Origin: an uncultured Bacteroidales bacterium
Lineage (GTDB): Bacteria > Bacteroidota > Bacteroidia > Bacteroidales > UBA932
Assembly: GCA_947306365.1 (NCBI GenBank)
Contig: CAMZGD010000009.1
Location: 23,884 to 87,883, forward strand
Length of the DNA stretch: 64,000 nt
Reading direction: 5' to 3'
This document shows, piece by piece, positions 9,727 to 18,240 of this stretch (position 1 is its first letter; each line of letters opens with the position of its first letter). The notes under the pieces are model-generated. The model saw nothing but the letters and a program-made list of their open reading frames with translations. It did not search any database and had not been told where the DNA came from. The position numbers were made by a program, and so were the translations under genes.

Positions 9727-11369
9727 TCTTCCTCCTTCAGGGCGGCGGCCTGGTTGAAATAGATGTTCGCCAGGTCCTTCTCGCCGAGTTTTTCCAGTAC
9801 GGTGGCGTAGTGTTCGAGGATCGTGCGGCTTTCCTTTCCGCCGTAGAGCATCGCGTGCTTGAAGATCGCCTTGGCCTCGATGTCCTCCCCGAGCAGGTGC
9901 AGGATCCACGCATACGTGTCGAGGTACGTGGGATTGTCGGGCTCGGAGGTGATGGTCTTTCGGCTCATCTCCTTGGCTTTCTTGAGGCGTTTCCCCTCCA
10001 GGGAAAGGTAATAGGCGTAGTTGTTGAGCACGGGGTTGTAGTCCGGGTCGATGCGGAGGGCCTTCTCATAGTACTTGAAGGCCTTCTTGCTTTCACCGAA
10101 CTTGTAGTAGATGTCGCCGATGGCGGAGCAGGTCACCTTGACGACGGTGGTGTCCTTCGCATGGATCCGCAGCAGGGTTTCGTAGTCGTCGAGGGCAGAC
10201 CGGTATTTGTTCAGCTGGCTGTTCGCGATGGCCCGCAGCTGGAGGATGTCGGCATTGTCGGGGAAGCGCACGAGCGCCGCGGTGGCCTGTTCGGCCAGCG
10301 GCTGCCAGGTCTGCTGGTAGTAGAGGAGGATCAGGTGCTGGAGCGCCGCGTCGGAACTCCCGGGATGCTGCTCCGCGTTCTGGCGCATCACCTCGATGGC
10401 CAGGTGCGGGCGGCCTGTCCGGTAATAGTAGCCGCCGGTCAGGGCGTTGATCGTGCTGTCGGCGGGATGGGCGGCGCGCAGGTCGAGCATCATCTGGTCG
10501 AAATCGTCGATGAACGTCCGCACGAACTGCGGATTGGACGTCAGCTGTTCCACCTGTCCGGCCTTGGCTTCGGGCTGGACGTAGGGATCCTTCATCACGT
10601 GCGAGAGGCTGTTGAAGAAGTTGTCGTACTGGCGGAGCACCTGGTAGACGGCCGCCTTGCCATACCAGGCCGGCGTGTAGTCGGGTTCCATGGCAAGGGC
10701 TTCCTCGTAATAGCCCAGTCCCAGCGAGTCGCGGTAGGTGCTGGCGTAGAAGTCCCCCAGGACCGATGCCAGGCGCGGCGTGCGGCATTCCTCATAATAG
10801 CGGGCGAGCGCGGCATATACGCTGTCCGGATTCGCATCGGGCCGCTTGAGCAGGAGTTCGGTCCGGGTGAGTCCCACCACTTCGGTCTTTCCCTTGATGG
10901 CGTCGATCTTGTCGAGGGTGGCCAGCGCCTTGTCCAGGTCGTTGTCGGAGAGGTAGACGTTGATCAGGTCGAGATAGAGGTCGCTTTTCTTCGGATAGTC
11001 CGCCGCCAGGGTTTCGAGCATCGGGACGGCGAGTTCCTGCCGGTCGGTATGCAGGTAGTAGAGCGCCAGCGTATAGCTGTACCAGAAGTTGCCGGGTGCC
11101 AGCGAGACGGCTTTCCTGAGCCAGGATTCCGCCTCCGCCCTGCTGTCCGGTTCGGCGGCGCAGAGCATGCCCAGGTAGTAGCAGGCCGCATCGTTGGACG
11201 GGTTTTCGCGGACCTCTTCCAGGAAGAGGCTGCGCGCTTCGGCGCGGTCTCCCTGCTGATAATATTTCAGGGCGTCGATATACTTGACGGACTGGGCCGG
11301 GAGATTGAAACAGGCGCACAAAAGGACGATTCCCACCACAATCTTGCGCAAAAAACTTGAACTATCCAT
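9723..11369 (-). CDS. Tetratricopeptide-repeat protein, exported
   Basis: The protein has 548 residues with an N-terminal signal peptide (hydrophobic segment VVGIVLLCACFNLPAQ). It is followed by consecutive TPR-like helical pairs, for example the stretch from DALKYYQQGDRAEARSLF near residue 30 and another from YYKFGESKKAFKYYEKAL near residue 435. TPR proteins act as periplasmic protein-protein scaffolds; the partner is unknown, but the overlapping EnvC-like gene suggests cell-wall or division work. The start at 11369 is used because it gives the signal peptide directly and lies 20 nt after a TATTTTTG promoter box. Confidence 0.85.
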   Translation of the reverse strand: MDSSSFLRKIVVGIVLLCACFNLPAQSVKYIDALKYYQQGDRAEARSLFLEEVRENPSNDAACYYLGMLCAAEPDSRAEAESWLRKAVSLAPGNFWYSYTLALYYLHTDRQELAVPMLETLAADYPKKSDLYLDLINVYLSDNDLDKALATLDKIDAIKGKTEVVGLTRTELLLKRPDANPDSVYAALARYYEECRTPRLASVLGDFYASTYRDSLGLGYYEEALAMEPDYTPAWYGKAAVYQVLRQYDNFFNSLSHVMKDPYVQPEAKAGQVEQLTSNPQFVRTFIDDFDQMMLDLRAAHPADSTINALTGGYYYRTGRPHLAIEVMRQNAEQHPGSSDAALQHLILLYYQQTWQPLAEQATAALVRFPDNADILQLRAIANSQLNKYRSALDDYETLLRIHAKDTTVVKVTCSAIGDIYYKFGESKKAFKYYEKALRIDPDYNPVLNNYAYYLSLEGKRLKKAKEMSRKTITSEPDNPTYLDTYAWILHLLGEDIEAKAIFKHAMLYGGKESRTILEHYATVLEKLGEKDLANIYFNQAAALKEEE

Positions 11370-11389
11370 CTTTTTTTCTAAATTCGTTA

Positions 11390-11397
11390 CAAAAATA
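11390..11397 (-). promoter_or_regulatory. Predicted -7 promoter box (TATTTTTG) of the TPR/EnvC-like operon
   Basis: The minus strand reads TATTTTTG, matching TAnnTTTG, 20 nt upstream of the start codon. A-rich sequence with possible TTTG repeats lies further upstream at about 11414-11424, but the spacing is imperfect. Confidence 0.5.
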
Positions 11398-11489
11398 GTG
11401 GTTAAACGCTGAACAAAAAACAAACCACATTTTTTTTTGCAGGGAACACGCAACATTCGCCCCTGCTCCTGCATCTATAAATAGCAGCG

Positions 11490-12044
11490 ATGAGGGATTC
11501 TTCCAGATATACCGAAGCAGAACTGATTGCCGGCTGCACCCGTGGGGAACGGGGAGCGCAACAGCTGCTGTATGAGCGCTATGCATCGGTGATGTATCCG
11601 GTGTGTCTGCGTTATCTCGGGCGGGAAGATGCGAAGGATGTGCTGCAGGACGGTTTCCTGACGGTCTTTGACAAGATTGGCACCTACAAGGGAGAAGGCT
11701 CTTTCGAGGGATGGATGCGGAAGATTTTCGTCAATGCCTGCCTGATGCGCCTCCGCAAGTCGGATGCGCTCCGGTTTACAGAAGACATTGCCGAGGCGCC
11801 CGAACTGGGCGGGACGGTGGATTACGGCGTGCTGGAGCAGCTTGGGACAAAAGAGATCTTGGACCTGGTGGCACAGCTGCCGCCGGGCCTGCGCAGCGCC
11901 TTCAACCTGTTCGTGCTGGAAGGCTACACGCACGCCGAGGTGGCGAAGGCGCTCGGGATGACCGAGCAGTCCTCCCGTTCCCAGGTGAGCCGTGCGCGAA
12001 GCCTGTTGCAGAGAAAGATAAAAGAGTTATATAATGGAAAATAA
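11490..12044 (+). CDS. ECF-type RNA polymerase sigma factor
   Basis: The protein has 184 residues. Region 2 is seen in LGREDAKDVLQDGFLTVF (about 45-62) with GSFEGWMRKIFVNAC after it. Region 4 is LVAQLPPGLRSAFNLFVLEG followed by the helix-turn-helix THAEVAKALGMTEQSSRSQV. It directs RNA polymerase to an extracytoplasmic regulon. The downstream gene overlaps it by 11 nt and probably encodes its membrane regulator. The same arrangement is repeated on the minus strand at 24775-26506. Confidence 0.93.
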   Translation: MRDSSRYTEAELIAGCTRGERGAQQLLYERYASVMYPVCLRYLGREDAKDVLQDGFLTVFDKIGTYKGEGSFEGWMRKIFVNACLMRLRKSDALRFTEDIAEAPELGGTVDYGVLEQLGTKEILDLVAQLPPGLRSAFNLFVLEGYTHAEVAKALGMTEQSSRSQVSRARSLLQRKIKELYNGK

Positions 12045-13176
12045 AGATTTCGACAAGATGCTGCGCGATCGCCTTTCCGGCGTGACCGTGCCGGCGCCCG
12101 ATGTCTGGGAAGGCATCAGCAAGGGGCTGGCGCGCAGGCATCGCCGGGTGCTGGTGCGCCGGTTTGCGACGGCTGCCGTCGCGGCGGCAGCCGGCCTCGC
12201 CGTCGCATTCCTCGCCTTCCGGGATCCGAAACCTGAAAAACAGGTTCCGGCTCCGGTACAGACAGCCCGGGTGGAGCCTTCACAACAGCCGCTGCAGGCC
12301 GCCCCGTCCGAAGAGATCGCCCCGATCGCCGAACAGATTGCCGCCTTCACGAAGAAGCAGGCCGTTGCACAGGCCGTCGTGACGAAGCCCGCCACGGTTC
12401 CCGCCGCCGAAACGGTGACGGAACCCGAAACGGAAATGGTGCAGCCGGAAACCGAACCGGAAACGGTGACAGAGCCCGAAACGGTAACCGAGCCTGTCGC
12501 ACAGGAACCCGTACCCGCCGACTTCTGGGTGGAAGACGTCCCCGAACGCAAGACACACACATCCAAACTATCCATATTATCCAATCTTACCACCGTCGCC
12601 TCCGACGGGGACCTTATGTACAAGGCGAGTCCGATGCACAGCTCCTCCCAGACCGGCAACCGCGCCGAATCTTCGGTGGAGCCTGTCGCCGGGACGCCCC
12701 GGTTCTTCTCGCCGCTGAGCCTGGGCCTGCAGGTCGAAGTCCCGGTGTCCGGCCGCCTGTCGGTCGCCACCGGCCTGACGTACTCGTACCTGGTTTCCCA
12801 GTATGACATGCTGGTCGACAAGGTCCGATACGACGGGGCCTACAACCAGCTTCACTATGTCGGCATTCCGCTGTCGCTGTCGCTGCATTTGGTGGAGACG
12901 CCTTCCTTCGGGTTCTATGCGTCGGCCGGCGCCGCCGTGGAGAAATGCGTGGCCCAGCGCTATGTCTATGCGAGCAACACGCTCAGCGAGAAGGTCGGCG
13001 GCCTGCAGTGGTCGGCCCGGGCGGGTCTCGGCGCCGAGTACTGGTTCGTACCGCGCCTGGGACTCTATTTCGATCCGAGCCTGGTGTATTTCTTCGACAA
13101 CAGTCAGCCGCTGAGCATCCGTACGCAGCAGCCGCTGCAGGCCCGCCTGGAAGTTGGCCTGCGTTTCAAGCTCTGA
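12034..13176 (+). CDS. Putative ECF regulator: cytoplasmic head, single transmembrane helix and C-terminal beta-barrel-like domain
   Basis: The protein has 380 residues. Residues 1-45 form a charged head with PAPDVWEGI, resembling the N-terminus of Bacteroidetes proteins encoded after ECF sigma genes. One hydrophobic helix follows (about 46-66), then a Pro/Glu/Thr-rich linker with repeated ETVTEPE units (about 120-165). From about residue 215 a region of alternating beta strands ends in Phe-Lys-Leu, like PorT/OMP_b-brl domains. I infer that it controls the preceding sigma factor. The barrel call rests on strand pattern only. A terminator follows. Confidence 0.7.
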   Translation: MENKDFDKMLRDRLSGVTVPAPDVWEGISKGLARRHRRVLVRRFATAAVAAAAGLAVAFLAFRDPKPEKQVPAPVQTARVEPSQQPLQAAPSEEIAPIAEQIAAFTKKQAVAQAVVTKPATVPAAETVTEPETEMVQPETEPETVTEPETVTEPVAQEPVPADFWVEDVPERKTHTSKLSILSNLTTVASDGDLMYKASPMHSSSQTGNRAESSVEPVAGTPRFFSPLSLGLQVEVPVSGRLSVATGLTYSYLVSQYDMLVDKVRYDGAYNQLHYVGIPLSLSLHLVETPSFGFYASAGAAVEKCVAQRYVYASNTLSEKVGGLQWSARAGLGAEYWFVPRLGLYFDPSLVYFFDNSQPLSIRTQQPLQARLEVGLRFKL

Positions 13177-13216
13177 TCCTTCCGGAAAAAATCTGCATAT
13201 TCTTGCTGAAATTTGG

Positions 13217-13246
13217 AAAACGGTTAATCTATTAGCCGTTTTTTTT
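13217..13246 (+). terminator. Rho-independent terminator after the ECF sigma / regulator pair
   Basis: AAAACGGTTAA pairs with TTAGCCGTTTT (11 bp including one G-U) around a TCTA loop, and the stem is followed by a run of eight T. It ends the 11490-13176 operon, 19 nt before the next promoter box. Confidence 0.85.
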
Positions 13247-13264
13247 CTTGCGTCCGGGCCGTGT

Positions 13265-13272
13265 TATCTTTG
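13265..13272 (+). promoter_or_regulatory. Predicted -7 promoter box (TATCTTTG) of comM
   Basis: TATCTTTG is an exact match to TAnnTTTG and ends 25 nt before the comM start codon. A TTG at 13248-13250 lies closer than the usual -33 spacing. Confidence 0.65.
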
Positions 13273-13297
13273 CGGAAACACCCAAACAGGACGAATC

Positions 13298-14845
13298 ATG
13301 CTGAACAAATGCTATTGCGCCACCTGCATCGGGGTCGAGGCGGTGGTGGTTACGGTGGAAGTGGACCTTTCCACAGGAATCGGCATCCATCTCGTGGGCC
13401 TTCCCGACAGCGCCGTGCGGGAAAGCCTGCTCCGCGTCGTCACGGCGCTCACCGCATACGGCTTCCGGATTCCGGGCCGCAGGATTGTCGTGAACCTCGC
13501 CCCGGCCGACATCCGCAAGGAGGGGTCTGCCTACGACCTGGCCATCGCGCTGGGACTCCTGGCGGTGTCGGAGCAGATCCGGACCGAGGACTGCGGTGCG
13601 TATGTCATCATGGGGGAGTTGGCGCTGGACGGCAGGATCCGTCCGGTCAACGGTGTGCTGCCGGTCGCGCTGCAGGCGCAGAAGGAAGGCTTTCGCGGCT
13701 GCATTTTTCCGGCCGGTTCGGCGCAGGAGGCGGCGGAAGTGGAAGGGCTGGCGGTTTATGGGGTTTCAACGCTCGGCGAAGCCATCGAAGTGCTCACGCA
13801 GCGCGAGTCGTGTGCGCATCTGCGCGTGCGACGGCAGCCGGAGACCGCATGCCGGCCGAGCGGAAACGACTTCCGGCAGGTACGTGGCCAGCACGTGGCC
13901 AAGCGGGGGCTGGAGATCGCCGCTGCGGGCGGGCACCATCTGATCCTTGTCGGCAGTCCGGGCTGCGGAAAGAGCCTGATGGCTTCGTGCCTGCCTTCCA
14001 TCCTGCCTCCGATGACGCGCGAAGAGGCCATCGAGACCGGCAAGATCTATTCCGTGGCCGGCCGGGGCGTCCCCGCCGGGGGGCTGCCGCAGGAACGGCC
14101 CTTCCGGGCGCCGCACCATAGCGCCAGTCTGGTGTCGCTGATTGGCGGGGGCCCGCAGGCGGGTCCCGGCGAAATCTCCCTGGCACACAACGGTGTCTTG
14201 TACCTCGATGAGATCGCGCAGTTCAGCCGCGGCCTGCTCGATGCGCTCCGTCAGCCGTTGGAAGACGGCCGCGTCACCATTTCCCGGGCCCGGTACAAGG
14301 TCGAATATCCGGCCCACTTCATGCTCGTCGCTTCGATGAATCCCTGCCCCTGCGGGTATTATGGCGACGAAACCGGCCGCTGTACGTGCTCGCGCGGCGC
14401 CGTGGAAGGGTATCTGTCCCGGATTTCCGGACCGATGATGGACCGCATCGACCTGCAGGTCTGGGTGCGGAGCCTTTCGGCCGCGGAACTGCTCGGCCTG
14501 TCGGCGCCTGCGGCGCCGTTGCCCGAAACAAGCAGTGCAGCCATCGCCCGGCGGGTGGCGCAGGCACGACATGTCCAGGCATTCCGGTTTGCCGGAGAAG
14601 GGATCCATACCAATGCGGCGATGAACGCACGGCAGGTAGAACGGTTCTGCCGGCTGTCCGATGCGTGCCTTGAGACGTTGGAAAAGATTCTCGACCGGAT
14701 GGGCCTTTCCGCCCGCGCTTATACCCGCATCCTGAAGGTCGCCCGTACCATTGCCGACCTGGCGGGCGCATCCGATATCCAGCCCGCCCATCTGCTGGAA
14801 GCCGCCGGCTTCCGCTTTCTCGACCGCCGGAAGCCCCCATTATAA
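13298..14845 (+). CDS. comM: YifB/ComM family Mg-chelatase-like AAA+ ATPase
   Basis: The protein has 515 residues. The N-terminal domain (VEVDLSTGIGIHLVGLPDSA) is the ChlI/Lon-like fold. The Walker A GSPGCGKSLMAS lies near residue 220, and VLYLDEIAQF is Walker B. MNPCPCGYYGD with a nearby CTC is the Cys-rich insertion seen in ComM. Characterised ComM is a hexameric helicase that promotes branch migration during natural transformation. The start is fixed by the family N-terminus MLNKCYCATCIGVEA and by the upstream promoter; an in-frame ATG at 13154 lies inside the previous gene. Confidence 0.93.
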   Translation: MLNKCYCATCIGVEAVVVTVEVDLSTGIGIHLVGLPDSAVRESLLRVVTALTAYGFRIPGRRIVVNLAPADIRKEGSAYDLAIALGLLAVSEQIRTEDCGAYVIMGELALDGRIRPVNGVLPVALQAQKEGFRGCIFPAGSAQEAAEVEGLAVYGVSTLGEAIEVLTQRESCAHLRVRRQPETACRPSGNDFRQVRGQHVAKRGLEIAAAGGHHLILVGSPGCGKSLMASCLPSILPPMTREEAIETGKIYSVAGRGVPAGGLPQERPFRAPHHSASLVSLIGGGPQAGPGEISLAHNGVLYLDEIAQFSRGLLDALRQPLEDGRVTISRARYKVEYPAHFMLVASMNPCPCGYYGDETGRCTCSRGAVEGYLSRISGPMMDRIDLQVWVRSLSAAELLGLSAPAAPLPETSSAAIARRVAQARHVQAFRFAGEGIHTNAAMNARQVERFCRLSDACLETLEKILDRMGLSARAYTRILKVARTIADLAGASDIQPAHLLEAAGFRFLDRRKPPL

Positions 14846-14918
14846 CAAAGCCCGCAAAGATGTCCCCCTTTTTTAAAAATCGGTTCCCTAATTGATAACG
14901 GACGGGGACGGAATAGGC

Positions 14919-14926
14919 TACCTTTG
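14919..14926 (+). promoter_or_regulatory. Predicted -7 promoter box (TACCTTTG) of a small gene
   Basis: TACCTTTG matches TAnnTTTG and ends 8 nt before the ATG of the 64-residue ORF, which predicts a very short or absent leader. Confidence 0.5.
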
Positions 14927-14934
14927 CTAAAAAA

Positions 14935-15129
14935 ATGGAAGACAATGATCGTTTGAGGCAGCAGCCAGTATGCGGAGATGCCATTCAGGACATCATTGAC
15001 AAACGGGTGGAAGAGTTGATTCAAAAGGAAACGTCCGAAGCGGAAGAGCGGCCGGACTCCAAAGAAGGAAAGAAGTGCCCCCGCAGGTTGAGACTCAAGA
15101 AACTCCTGAAACGTTCATCCCGCAGATGA
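14935..15129 (+). CDS. Small highly charged protein of unknown function
   Basis: The predicted protein has 64 residues. An acidic first half (DAIQDIIDKRVEELIQKE, probably helical) is followed by a strongly basic tail (PRRLRLKKLLKRSSRR). I do not recognise a family. The support for a real gene is a TACCTTTG promoter box 8 nt upstream of the ATG and the absence of any other gene here. The acidic-helix/basic-tail layout could suit a nucleic-acid-binding or chaperone-like role, but that is only a guess. The stop codon lies inside a 15-bp palindrome (15122-15136). Confidence 0.5.
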   Translation: MEDNDRLRQQPVCGDAIQDIIDKRVEELIQKETSEAEERPDSKEGKKCPRRLRLKKLLKRSSRR

Positions 15130-15196
15130 TTCATCTGTTATCCTGTGTCTGTGTGCCAAGGTGCTGAGGAAAGGTCCGGACAGCAAATACTCCTCT

Positions 15197-15385
15197 TTAG
15201 TTTTCGAATCGACCGTCCTTTCCCAGCACCTTTTTCTTTTTCATGTTGTCGCAACCGCGGCAGGACCCGCAACCGCTGCCGCAATCGGTCAGCTTTCGGC
15301 CGCTGCGCCGGTTGAGCCACAGCGCCAGGAACAGGGCCGCTGCAATCAGCAACAAGACGATGAGGGTCGGAAGGTTCATGGCCAT
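15197..15385 (-). CDS. FeoB-associated Cys-rich small membrane protein
   Basis: The protein has 62 residues. One transmembrane helix (LIVLLLIAAALFLALWL) is followed by the Cys-rich tail CGSGCGSCRGCD and a basic end. This matches the small FeoB-associated Cys-rich membrane proteins encoded directly after feoB in Bacteroidetes and Firmicutes, thought to help ferrous iron handling. The ATG used lies 5 nt after the feoB stop; an alternative Met two codons later gives 60 residues. Confidence 0.85.
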   Translation of the reverse strand: MAMNLPTLIVLLLIAAALFLALWLNRRSGRKLTDCGSGCGSCRGCDNMKKKKVLGKDGRFEN

Positions 15386-15390
15386 GCAGA

Positions 15391-17736
15391 CTATCCGATG
15401 AACAGGCCTGCCGCCTGATAGGCCAGCCAGGCCGCCAGCCAGGCGACAAGACATTGGAAAATGACCATCCAGACAGCCAGCTTACCGCCCAGTTCCCGCT
15501 TCACGGCGGCGATTGCCGCTACGCAAGGCGTATAGAGCAGGCAGAAGGCCAGCATCGGGATGGCCGTCAGCGTTGTCAGGGCCGCCGTCACACCAAGCAC
15601 TTCCAGCGTCGAGACCACCGCTTCCTTGGCCAGGAAACCCGTGATGAGCGCCGTGACGATGCGCCAGTCTCCCAGGCCGAGCGGGCCGAACACCGGTGCA
15701 ATCAAGCCGGCAATCTGCGCCAGCATGCTGCCCTCCCCGTTTTCGACCATCGTAAGCCGGAAGTCAAATGACTGCAGGAACCAGATGACGATCGAGGCCA
15801 CGAAGATGACCGTGAAGGCACGCTGCAGGAAATCGCGGGTCTTGTACCAGAGCAGGTGCGCCACGTTCTTCACGCCCGGAAGGCGGTAGTTCGGCAGTTC
15901 CATCACAAAGGGCGCCGGATGGTTGTCCGGATGGATCCACTTGGACAGCAGCGCCACCAGGATGCCGATCAGGATTGCCGACAGATACAGGATCACCAGC
16001 ACGATGCCGCCGTGGCCGGGGAAAAAGGCGGCGGAAAAGAAAGCGTAGATCGGAATCTTCGCCGAACAGCTCATAAACGGCGTCAGCAGGACGGTCAGCC
16101 GCCGGTCGTGGGCCGAAGGCAGCGTACGGGTGGCCATCACGGCCGGGACACTGCAGCCGAAACCGATGAGCAGCGGCACGATGCTGCGGCCGGTCAGGCC
16201 GAGTTGCCGCAACAGCTTGTCGCTCACGAAGGCCACGCGGGCCATATAGCCGCTGTCTTCGAGCAGGGACAGGAAGAAGAACAGGATGATGATGATCGGC
16301 ACGAAACTGATGACCGTGCCCACGCCGCCGAAGATGCCGTCGACCACCAGCGAACGGACGGCCGGGGCGACGCCCCAGCGTTCCATACCGGCATCGGTCC
16401 GTCCCCCCAGCCACTGGATACCCCTATCCAGCAGATCCTGGAGCGGAGCCCCGAGCACGTCGATGGACAGCCAGATAACCAGCGAGATGACCGCCAGGAA
16501 GATCGGAAGCGCCGTCCAGCGGCCTGTGAGCACGCGGTCGATACGGCGGCTGCGCTGGTATTCCCTGCTTTCCTGCGGCTTGATCACCGTCTTGTTGCAA
16601 AGCTTCCGGATGAACGAGAACCGCATGTCGGCCATCGCGGCCTGGCGGTCGAGTCCCCGTTCCTCCTCCATCTGGACGATGATGTGTTCGATCATCTCCT
16701 TTTCGTTCCGCTGCAGGTCCAGGGCCTGTTCGACAGCCGCGTCGCCGTCGATGAGCCGGCTGGCCGCAAAGCGGACCGGCAGGCCGGCGTTGCGCGCGTG
16801 ATCCTCCACCAGATGCATGATGCCGTGCAGGCAACGGTGCACCGCACCTTCGTGATCCCGTTCGTCGCAGAAATCCTGGCGGGCAGGCTTCTCCTGGTAA
16901 CGGGCGACGTGGACGGCGTGCTCCACCAGTTCCTCGACACCTTCGTTCCGGGCGGCGGAAATGGCCACGACCGGCAGGCCGAGCGCCTCCTCCATCTCGT
17001 TGACGCGGATGGAACCGCCGTTGCCGCGCACCTCGTCCATCATATTGAGGGCCAACACCATCGGTACATCGAGTTCCATCAGCTGCATCGTGAGGTACAG
17101 ATTCCGTTCGATGTTGGTGGCATCGACGATGTTGATGATGGCGTGGGGTTTCTCCTTCAGGATGAAATCGCGCGAGACAATCTCCTCGGACGTATAGGGC
17201 GCGAGGGAATAGATGCCGGGCAGGTCGGTGATGCGGGTACCGGGGTGCCGGCGGATCGAGCCGTCCTTCCGGTCGACCGTTACGCCGGGGAAATTGCCCA
17301 CGTGCTGGTTGGAACCGGTAAGCTGGTTGAACAGGGTTGTCTTGCCGCAGTTCTGGTTGCCCGCCAGCGCAAAGGTGAGCGTCGTCCCCTTGGGCAGGGC
17401 GTGCGCATGCTCCTTGTCGTGGTATTTTCCGCCTTCACCCAATCCCGGGTGATCCTCTTCGTGGGGCTCGTCGGGCGCCTTGACCGGCTCGGCCGGCTCG
17501 GCCGGCTCTACCTCGATCCGCGCCGCATCGGCCTTGCGGAGCGACAGCACGTAACCGTTGACCAGCAGTTCCATGGGATCGCCCAACGGCGCCAGCTTGG
17601 TCAGTTGCAGTACGGTGCCGGGAATCATGCCCATATCGAGAAAATGCTGGCGGAGCGCGCCGCTGCCGCCCACTTTCAGGATCCGCGCCCACTGGCCGAC
17701 CTGCAGTTCATTCAATGTCAAACTCCGGTGAAACAT
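15391..17736 (-). CDS. feoB: Ferrous iron transporter FeoA-FeoB fusion
   Basis: The protein has 781 residues. Residues 1-75 are a FeoA (SH3-like) domain. A His/Glu-rich linker follows (about 80-115). The GTPase domain has G1 AGNQNCGKTTLFN, G3 DLPGIYS and G4 LNMMDE, and the C-terminal part has about ten transmembrane helices including the FeoB core GFGCSVPAVMATRTL and the Gate motif region FMSCSAKIPIYA. It imports Fe2+ across the inner membrane. The start MFHRSLTLNEL is the family N-terminus. The small Cys-rich gene follows after 5 nt, so the two form a feo operon. Confidence 0.95.
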   Translation of the reverse strand: MFHRSLTLNELQVGQWARILKVGGSGALRQHFLDMGMIPGTVLQLTKLAPLGDPMELLVNGYVLSLRKADAARIEVEPAEPAEPVKAPDEPHEEDHPGLGEGGKYHDKEHAHALPKGTTLTFALAGNQNCGKTTLFNQLTGSNQHVGNFPGVTVDRKDGSIRRHPGTRITDLPGIYSLAPYTSEEIVSRDFILKEKPHAIINIVDATNIERNLYLTMQLMELDVPMVLALNMMDEVRGNGGSIRVNEMEEALGLPVVAISAARNEGVEELVEHAVHVARYQEKPARQDFCDERDHEGAVHRCLHGIMHLVEDHARNAGLPVRFAASRLIDGDAAVEQALDLQRNEKEMIEHIIVQMEEERGLDRQAAMADMRFSFIRKLCNKTVIKPQESREYQRSRRIDRVLTGRWTALPIFLAVISLVIWLSIDVLGAPLQDLLDRGIQWLGGRTDAGMERWGVAPAVRSLVVDGIFGGVGTVISFVPIIIILFFFLSLLEDSGYMARVAFVSDKLLRQLGLTGRSIVPLLIGFGCSVPAVMATRTLPSAHDRRLTVLLTPFMSCSAKIPIYAFFSAAFFPGHGGIVLVILYLSAILIGILVALLSKWIHPDNHPAPFVMELPNYRLPGVKNVAHLLWYKTRDFLQRAFTVIFVASIVIWFLQSFDFRLTMVENGEGSMLAQIAGLIAPVFGPLGLGDWRIVTALITGFLAKEAVVSTLEVLGVTAALTTLTAIPMLAFCLLYTPCVAAIAAVKRELGGKLAVWMVIFQCLVAWLAAWLAYQAAGLFIG

Positions 17737-17807
17737 ATGGCAAAGGTCGTCATTATCCACTTGCGCGGCAATACCAAGAAATAATGACGGGCATCCCGAT
17801 AATTTGC

Positions 17808-17815
17808 TATCTTTG
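17808..17815 (+). promoter_or_regulatory. Predicted -7 promoter box (TATCTTTG) of tsaE
   Basis: TATCTTTG is an exact TAnnTTTG match, ending 6 nt before the tsaE ATG, so the transcript is predicted to be almost leaderless. Confidence 0.65.
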
Positions 17816-17821
17816 CAAGGT

Positions 17822-18235
17822 ATGTCGGAAATCATCGTGCACGGGACAGCCGGCCTCCCCCAGGCGGCAAACGCCTTTCTCGAACAGGCGGGGGCGCACC
17901 GCATCATCGCCTTCTACGGCTCGATGGGCGCCGGGAAGACCACGTTCATCACCGCCCTTTGCGAGGCGCTTGGCGTGCAGGACGTCGTCAACAGTCCCAC
18001 GTTCACCATCGTCAACGAATACCGCGACGGATGCGGGGAGCCTGTCTTCCATTTCGACTTCTACCGGATCAACCGGCTTTCCGAAGCCCTGGACATCGGG
18101 CTGTTCGAGTATTTCGACTCCGGTGCGCGCTGCCTGATCGAGTGGCCCGAACAGATCGAGGAACTGCTCCCCGAAGACACGCTGCGCGTGCGGATCCGCA
18201 TCGATGACGCCGAGACCAGAACGTTGTTATTCTGA
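17822..18235 (+). CDS. tsaE: tRNA N6-threonylcarbamoyladenosine biosynthesis ATPase TsaE
   Basis: The protein has 137 residues. The P-loop is YGSMGAGKTTF near residue 40. NSPTFTIVNEY and FDFYRI are TsaE hallmarks, and LIEWPEQIEELLP is the usual C-terminal motif. TsaE is the ATPase that drives the TsaD/TsaB complex in making t6A at position 37 of ANN-decoding tRNAs. TsaC, which makes the donor threonylcarbamoyl-AMP, is also in this window (39724-40302). The start is placed by the promoter box directly upstream; the next gene begins 5 nt after the stop. Confidence 0.95.
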   Translation: MSEIIVHGTAGLPQAANAFLEQAGAHRIIAFYGSMGAGKTTFITALCEALGVQDVVNSPTFTIVNEYRDGCGEPVFHFDFYRINRLSEALDIGLFEYFDSGARCLIEWPEQIEELLPEDTLRVRIRIDDAETRTLLF

Positions 18236-18240
18236 ACGAT

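Noticed and set aside
15166..15181. GAGGAAAGGTCCGGAC, like the conserved 5' part of RNase P RNA
   Set aside because: The known motif lacks the extra G, the gap is only ~67 bp, and the flanks are coding on the minus strand; no other RNase P RNA helices are present.
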